Positions 3,628 through 6,669 of a stretch of 6,669 nucleotides of DNA are shown piece after piece. The translations under genes and the position numbers were made by a program. The notes under the pieces are model-generated. The model had not been told where the DNA came from and made no database searches. It saw nothing but the letters and a program-made list of their open reading frames with translations. Source of the stretch: Actinomycetota bacterium (GTDB lineage Bacteria; Actinomycetota; Actinomycetes; Nanopelagicales; Nanopelagicaceae). The DNA is taken from contig WLIM01000062.1 of assembly GCA_009702205.1 (NCBI GenBank), positions 1 through 6,669 of the forward strand, given 5' to 3'. Each line of letters opens with the position of its first letter. Position 1 is the first letter of the stretch.

Positions 3628-6489
3628 ATGGACATGAGTTCATTTCAGTTTCCAGTTAATCCGCTAAAACCAAAACGTCCCGGCCCACTCGCTCTCACCG
3701 TAATTGCCCTCGTAATTCTTGGCGCAATCATGGTCGCAATGAGTGGTTTCTATGCCGACCTACTTTGGTTTAGATCAGTTGATTTTCTCTCTGTCTGGAG
3801 CACTGTTCTCGCCACCAAAATTACGTTATTCGTAGTCTTTGGTTTAATAACTTCACTTTTCATCACAACTAATATTTATTTGGCATTTAGAAACCGACCA
3901 ATTTATGTTCCAGTTTCCATAGAAGCCGACAATCTAGAGCGCTATCGCGGTCAACTTGAACCGATTCGCCGTTGGGTATTAATTGCAATTGCTGTTGGTT
4001 TCTTTTATTTCGCTGGAACTTCTGGAATGGGTCTCTGGGAATCTTGGTTGCAATTTAAGAACTCGACTTCTTTTGGAGTTAAAGATTCACAATTCGGATT
4101 AGACATTTCATTCTTCGTATTCAAATTGCCTTTCTATGAAGCGCTAATCGCATGGGCTATTTCAACCTTGGTATTAACAATCATCGCTGCCGCTGCAGTC
4201 CACTATCTATATAGCGGAATCAGATTGCAGGCAGCCGAAGATAAGACAACTGTTGCAGCACGAGTTCAACTCTCAGTACTTCTCGGAATCTTGGTTTTGA
4301 TTAAGGCAGTTGCCTATTGGTTTGATCGCTACGCCCTTGAGCTTAAAGAGGGAAAGTTAATTACCGGACTTTCCTACACCGATGTAAATGCACTGCTTCC
4401 TGCAAAATCAATATTGGCTGGAATCTCATTAATCTGCGCGCTGCTCTTCTTTGCAAATATCATTCGTCGCTCTTGGGTTCTTCCAGCAGCTGGCGTAAGC
4501 CTTTTAGTTATTTCATCACTTTTAATTGCCGGTGTTTATCCCGCAGCAATTCAGCAATTCCAAGTAAAGCCAAGCGAGTCTTCAAAAGAGGCACCATATA
4601 TTCAACGCAACATTGAAGCCACACGCGCTGCTTACGGCTTGAGCGATGTAACAGTTTCGGATTACCAAGCAACTATCGAAACTTCTGCTGGCCAATTAAA
4701 GAATGATGAAGCAACAATTTCTAATATTCGCCTACTAGATCCAAATGTGGTTCCAGCAACATTCCGACAATTGCAGCAAATTAAGCCTTATTACAATTTC
4801 GCTGATTCACTCGACGTAGATCGCTACACAATTAATGGTGCAAAGCGAGATTCTGTAGTCGCAGTTCGCGAATTGAATATCGAAGGTAACCCAGCGCGTA
4901 ACTGGATTAACGATCACTTGGTTTACACCCACGGCTTTGGTTTTGTATCAGCACTTGGTAATACCATTGATACAGATGGCAAGCCAACATTTAGCGTTGG
5001 CGATATTCCACCAACTTCTGGCCTTGGAAAGTTTGAACCTCGTATTTACTTTGGTGAAAACGTTCCAGATTACTCAATCATTGGTGGCGCAAAAACTAGC
5101 AAGCCAACAGAACTCGATTATCCAGATGATAAATCTGCGAATGGTCAGAAGAACTACACATATACCGGCAAGGGCGGAGTCCCAATGGGATCAGTCTTTA
5201 CCCGTTTGCTATTTGCCATTAAGTATCAAGAACAGCGCATTCTGCTTTCAAACTTGATTAACTCAGATTCTAAAATTCTATTTAACCGAAATCCAAGTGA
5301 GCGGGTTGCGAAAGTTGCGCCTTGGCTAACTCTTGATGGAAATATCTATCCAGCAGTTGTCGATGGTCGCATTATTTGGATAGTTGATGGTTACACAACC
5401 AGCAATGGCTATCCATATTCCAAAAAGACAAACTTGGCTGATGCAACTACAAACTCTGTTACGACCAGTTCGACTGCAGTTGCCTCATTAGCAAGTAAGA
5501 ACGTTAGTTATATCCGTAACTCAGTAAAAGCAACAGTTGATGCTTATGACGGCACCGTAAAGCTCTACCAGTGGGATACCAAAGATCCAGTTCTTGCTAC
5601 CTGGAGCAAATCATTCCCTGGAACAGTTACGCCAAAGAGTGCAATGTCTAAATCTTTGCTAGAACATATTCGCTATCCAGAAGATCTATTTGGTGTTCAG
5701 CGCGATGTCTTAAGTACGTATCACGTGAAGACAGCCGATGCGTTTTATGGCGGCCAAGATTTCTGGCGCGTTCCTACTGACCCATCTTCAATGGGTGCAA
5801 ATGCGGGAATCCAACCTCCTTATTACATGACGCTAAAAGTTCCAGGTCAAGATAAAGCTGCATTCTCAATTACTTCATCATTCGTACCACGAGGAAATCG
5901 TCAGAACTTAACTGCATTCGCAGTTGTAAATTCTGATAACGGCCCAGATTACGGAAAAATTTCAGTTCTTCAGCTTCCACGTTCAACAAATATTTCGGGT
6001 CCATCTCAGGTTGCTTCTAACTTTGAAGCTAAGCCAGATGTGGCACAAGCACTTTCATTGCTGCGTCAGGGTGGCTCTGATGTTGTTCTGGCTAACTTGT
6101 TGACACTTCCAGTTGGTGGCGGATTGTTGTATGTCCAACCAGTTTATGTTCGTGCAACTTCTAACACTTCTGCATATCCATTGCTCCAGAAAGTATTGGT
6201 TTCATTTGGAGATGTAATCGGGTTTGATGACACTCTAAAGGGTGCACTCGATCAGGTATTCGGTGGAAATTCTGGAACTGTTTTGAATAACACTTCACAA
6301 TCAGCTACCGGTGGATCCAAAAATTCAAATACAGCTGGAAATTCATCACTTAAGTCAGCACTTGATAGCGCAAGAACAGCGTTAGCCGATTCACAAGCTG
6401 CACTTAAGAAGGGTGATTTCACTGCATATGGCAAAGCTCAAGATCGCTTGAAAGCAGCGATTGCAGCCGCTATCGCAGCGCAAAAGTAA
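3628..6489 (+). CDS. UPF0182 family large membrane protein
   Basis: A 953-residue protein of the UPF0182 family, close to the family's usual length of about 950-1000. Seven hydrophobic helices lie in the first third (roughly 19-40, 56-84, 113-132, 165-196, 212-232, 258-280, 283-306). The large remainder is predicted to be extracytoplasmic. Characteristic blocks: RNIEATRAAYGL (327-338), LDPNVVPATFRQLQ (370-383), WINDHLVYTHGFG (426-438), PRIYFGE (471-477), GGVPMGSVFTRLLFA (516-530), WIVDGYTTSNGYPYS (584-598), HIRYPEDLFGVQRDVL (680-695). A Ser/Asn/Gly-rich linker (about 880-906) leads to an Ala-rich C-terminal helix with LKKGDFTAYGKAQDRL (926-941). The biochemical function is not established. 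It follows the S16 protease by 55 bp, as in mycobacteria, implying linked function at the membrane. The start is ATG 3628 or ATG 3634. An 18-bp-period duplication covers its stop codon. Confidence 0.95.
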   Translation: MDMSSFQFPVNPLKPKRPGPLALTVIALVILGAIMVAMSGFYADLLWFRSVDFLSVWSTVLATKITLFVVFGLITSLFITTNIYLAFRNRPIYVPVSIEADNLERYRGQLEPIRRWVLIAIAVGFFYFAGTSGMGLWESWLQFKNSTSFGVKDSQFGLDISFFVFKLPFYEALIAWAISTLVLTIIAAAAVHYLYSGIRLQAAEDKTTVAARVQLSVLLGILVLIKAVAYWFDRYALELKEGKLITGLSYTDVNALLPAKSILAGISLICALLFFANIIRRSWVLPAAGVSLLVISSLLIAGVYPAAIQQFQVKPSESSKEAPYIQRNIEATRAAYGLSDVTVSDYQATIETSAGQLKNDEATISNIRLLDPNVVPATFRQLQQIKPYYNFADSLDVDRYTINGAKRDSVVAVRELNIEGNPARNWINDHLVYTHGFGFVSALGNTIDTDGKPTFSVGDIPPTSGLGKFEPRIYFGENVPDYSIIGGAKTSKPTELDYPDDKSANGQKNYTYTGKGGVPMGSVFTRLLFAIKYQEQRILLSNLINSDSKILFNRNPSERVAKVAPWLTLDGNIYPAVVDGRIIWIVDGYTTSNGYPYSKKTNLADATTNSVTTSSTAVASLASKNVSYIRNSVKATVDAYDGTVKLYQWDTKDPVLATWSKSFPGTVTPKSAMSKSLLEHIRYPEDLFGVQRDVLSTYHVKTADAFYGGQDFWRVPTDPSSMGANAGIQPPYYMTLKVPGQDKAAFSITSSFVPRGNRQNLTAFAVVNSDNGPDYGKISVLQLPRSTNISGPSQVASNFEAKPDVAQALSLLRQGGSDVVLANLLTLPVGGGLLYVQPVYVRATSNTSAYPLLQKVLVSFGDVIGFDDTLKGALDQVFGGNSGTVLNNTSQSATGGSKNSNTAGNSSLKSALDSARTALADSQAALKKGDFTAYGKAQDRLKAAIAAAIAAQK

Positions 6490-6508
6490 TAAGCAGCGCA
6501 AAAGTAAT
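6475..6508 (+). repeat. Tandem 16-bp exact repeat duplicating the UPF0182 stop-codon region
   Basis: GCAGCGCAAAAGTAAT occurs at 6475-6490 and again at 6493-6508, with a period of 18 bp. The first copy encodes the last residues AAQK and the TAA stop; the second lies wholly in the 3' non-coding DNA. It also abuts the -35 element of the tRNA promoter. It looks like a recent slippage duplication of an 18-bp unit, whose second copy ends in TT instead of AA. Confidence 0.92.
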
Positions 6509-6537
6509 TTGGGTAATTAAAGCTTTCGGCATAAGAT
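6509..6537 (+). promoter_or_regulatory. Promoter of the initiator tRNA gene
   Basis: TTGGGT (6509-6514) and TAAGAT (6532-6537) are separated by exactly 17 bp. TAAGAT fits TANNNT. The predicted start is about 6544, giving a leader of only about five bases before the mature tRNA. The -10 forms the six-base loop of an inverted repeat, TTCGGCA (6525-6531) and TGCCGAA (6538-6544). The short gap from the UPF0182 stop makes an own promoter plausible, though read-through from that gene is possible. Confidence 0.6.
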
Positions 6538-6548
6538 TGCCGAACCGA

Positions 6549-6625
6549 CGCGGGGTGGAGCAGCTCGGTAGCTCGCTGGGCTCATAACCCAGAGGTCATA
6601 GGTTCAAATCCTGTCCCCGCTACCA
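6549..6625 (+). tRNA. Initiator tRNA-fMet (CAT anticodon)
   Basis: A complete 77-nt cloverleaf with encoded CCA (6623-6625). The acceptor pairs 6549-6555 with 6615-6621, but the first pair is C1-U72, the unpaired end that marks bacterial initiators and permits formylation. The D stem contains A11-U24. The anticodon stem CTGGG/CCCAG supplies the three consecutive G-C pairs required for P-site entry, around the loop CTCATAA with anticodon CAT at 6583-6585. The T stem is ATAGG/CCTGT with loop TTCAAAT, and A73 is the discriminator. All initiator identity features are present, so elongator Met and Ile2 tRNAs are excluded. Confidence 0.97.
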
Positions 6626-6640
6626 ATTAATTGCAGACGA

Positions 6641-6668
6641 TGGCTTACTGAAAATTGTGCGTAAGCCA
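6641..6668 (+). terminator. Stem-loop downstream of the tRNA, possible terminator
   Basis: TGGCTTAC (6641-6648) is perfectly complementary to GTAAGCCA (6661-6668), an 8-bp stem with a 12-base loop, 15 bases after the tRNA. The window ends one base later, so whether a T tract follows cannot be seen. Position and shape suit a tRNA terminator. Confidence 0.4.
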
Positions 6669-6669
6669 G

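Noticed and set aside
4937..5257. A 106-codon open frame inside the UPF0182 gene
   Set aside because: It is a different frame within a strongly conserved coding region with no domain or start signal.
6525..6544. Inverted repeat as terminator of the UPF0182 gene
   Set aside because: No T tract follows on the plus strand, and its loop is a well-placed -10 element for the tRNA.

Overview
The window looks like a core-chromosome segment of a low-GC actinobacterium, most like the streamlined freshwater acI/Nanopelagicales group. Three things point there. The gene set is the actinobacterial one: a YgjP-type metallopeptidase, a DUF2342 'zinc-dependent metalloprotease', a small single-helix membrane protein, a YlbL-like S16 protease and a UPF0182 giant membrane protein. 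Synonymous sites are A/T-rich, unlike high-GC actinobacteria. Intergenic gaps are short. The lineage is inferred from memory of these families; no search was run. A DUF2342 gene diverging from an S16 protease plus UPF0182 pair matches the layout I recall for M. tuberculosis Rv3195 / Rv3194c / Rv3193c.

Layout. 1-87: non-coding tail with inverted repeats downstream of a minus-strand gene. 88-813 (-): YgjP/M48-like metallopeptidase. 814-1085: the most unusual non-coding stretch. It holds two identical DnaA-box-like 9-mers beside the metallopeptidase start, then about 60 bp of roughly 80% A+T, then two directly abutting hairpins ending in a T-rich tract that only makes sense on the plus strand, although both flanking genes are on the minus strand. 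1086-2363 (-): DUF2342 protein whose HExxH-like site is degenerate. 2364-2596: divergent intergenic region with six tandem copies of a 9-bp unit and several palindromes. 2597-2812, 2790-3572 and 3628-6489 (+): small membrane protein, S16 protease lacking the usual PDZ domain, and UPF0182 protein, probably one operon. The first two overlap by 23 bp; a 55-bp gap follows. 6475-6508: an 18-bp-period duplication across the UPF0182 stop codon. 6509-6537: a good promoter for the initiator tRNA at 6549-6625. 6641-6668: a stem-loop at the right edge.

The plus-strand operon appears to act in and outside the membrane: a membrane-anchored Ser-Lys protease next to a seven-helix protein with a large extracytoplasmic domain. 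The DUF2342 protein is divergently placed and may share regulatory DNA with the operon. Their joint role is not known to me. I see no mobile element, CRISPR array or defence island. The best candidate for something undescribed is the plus-strand structured RNA at about 949-1058.
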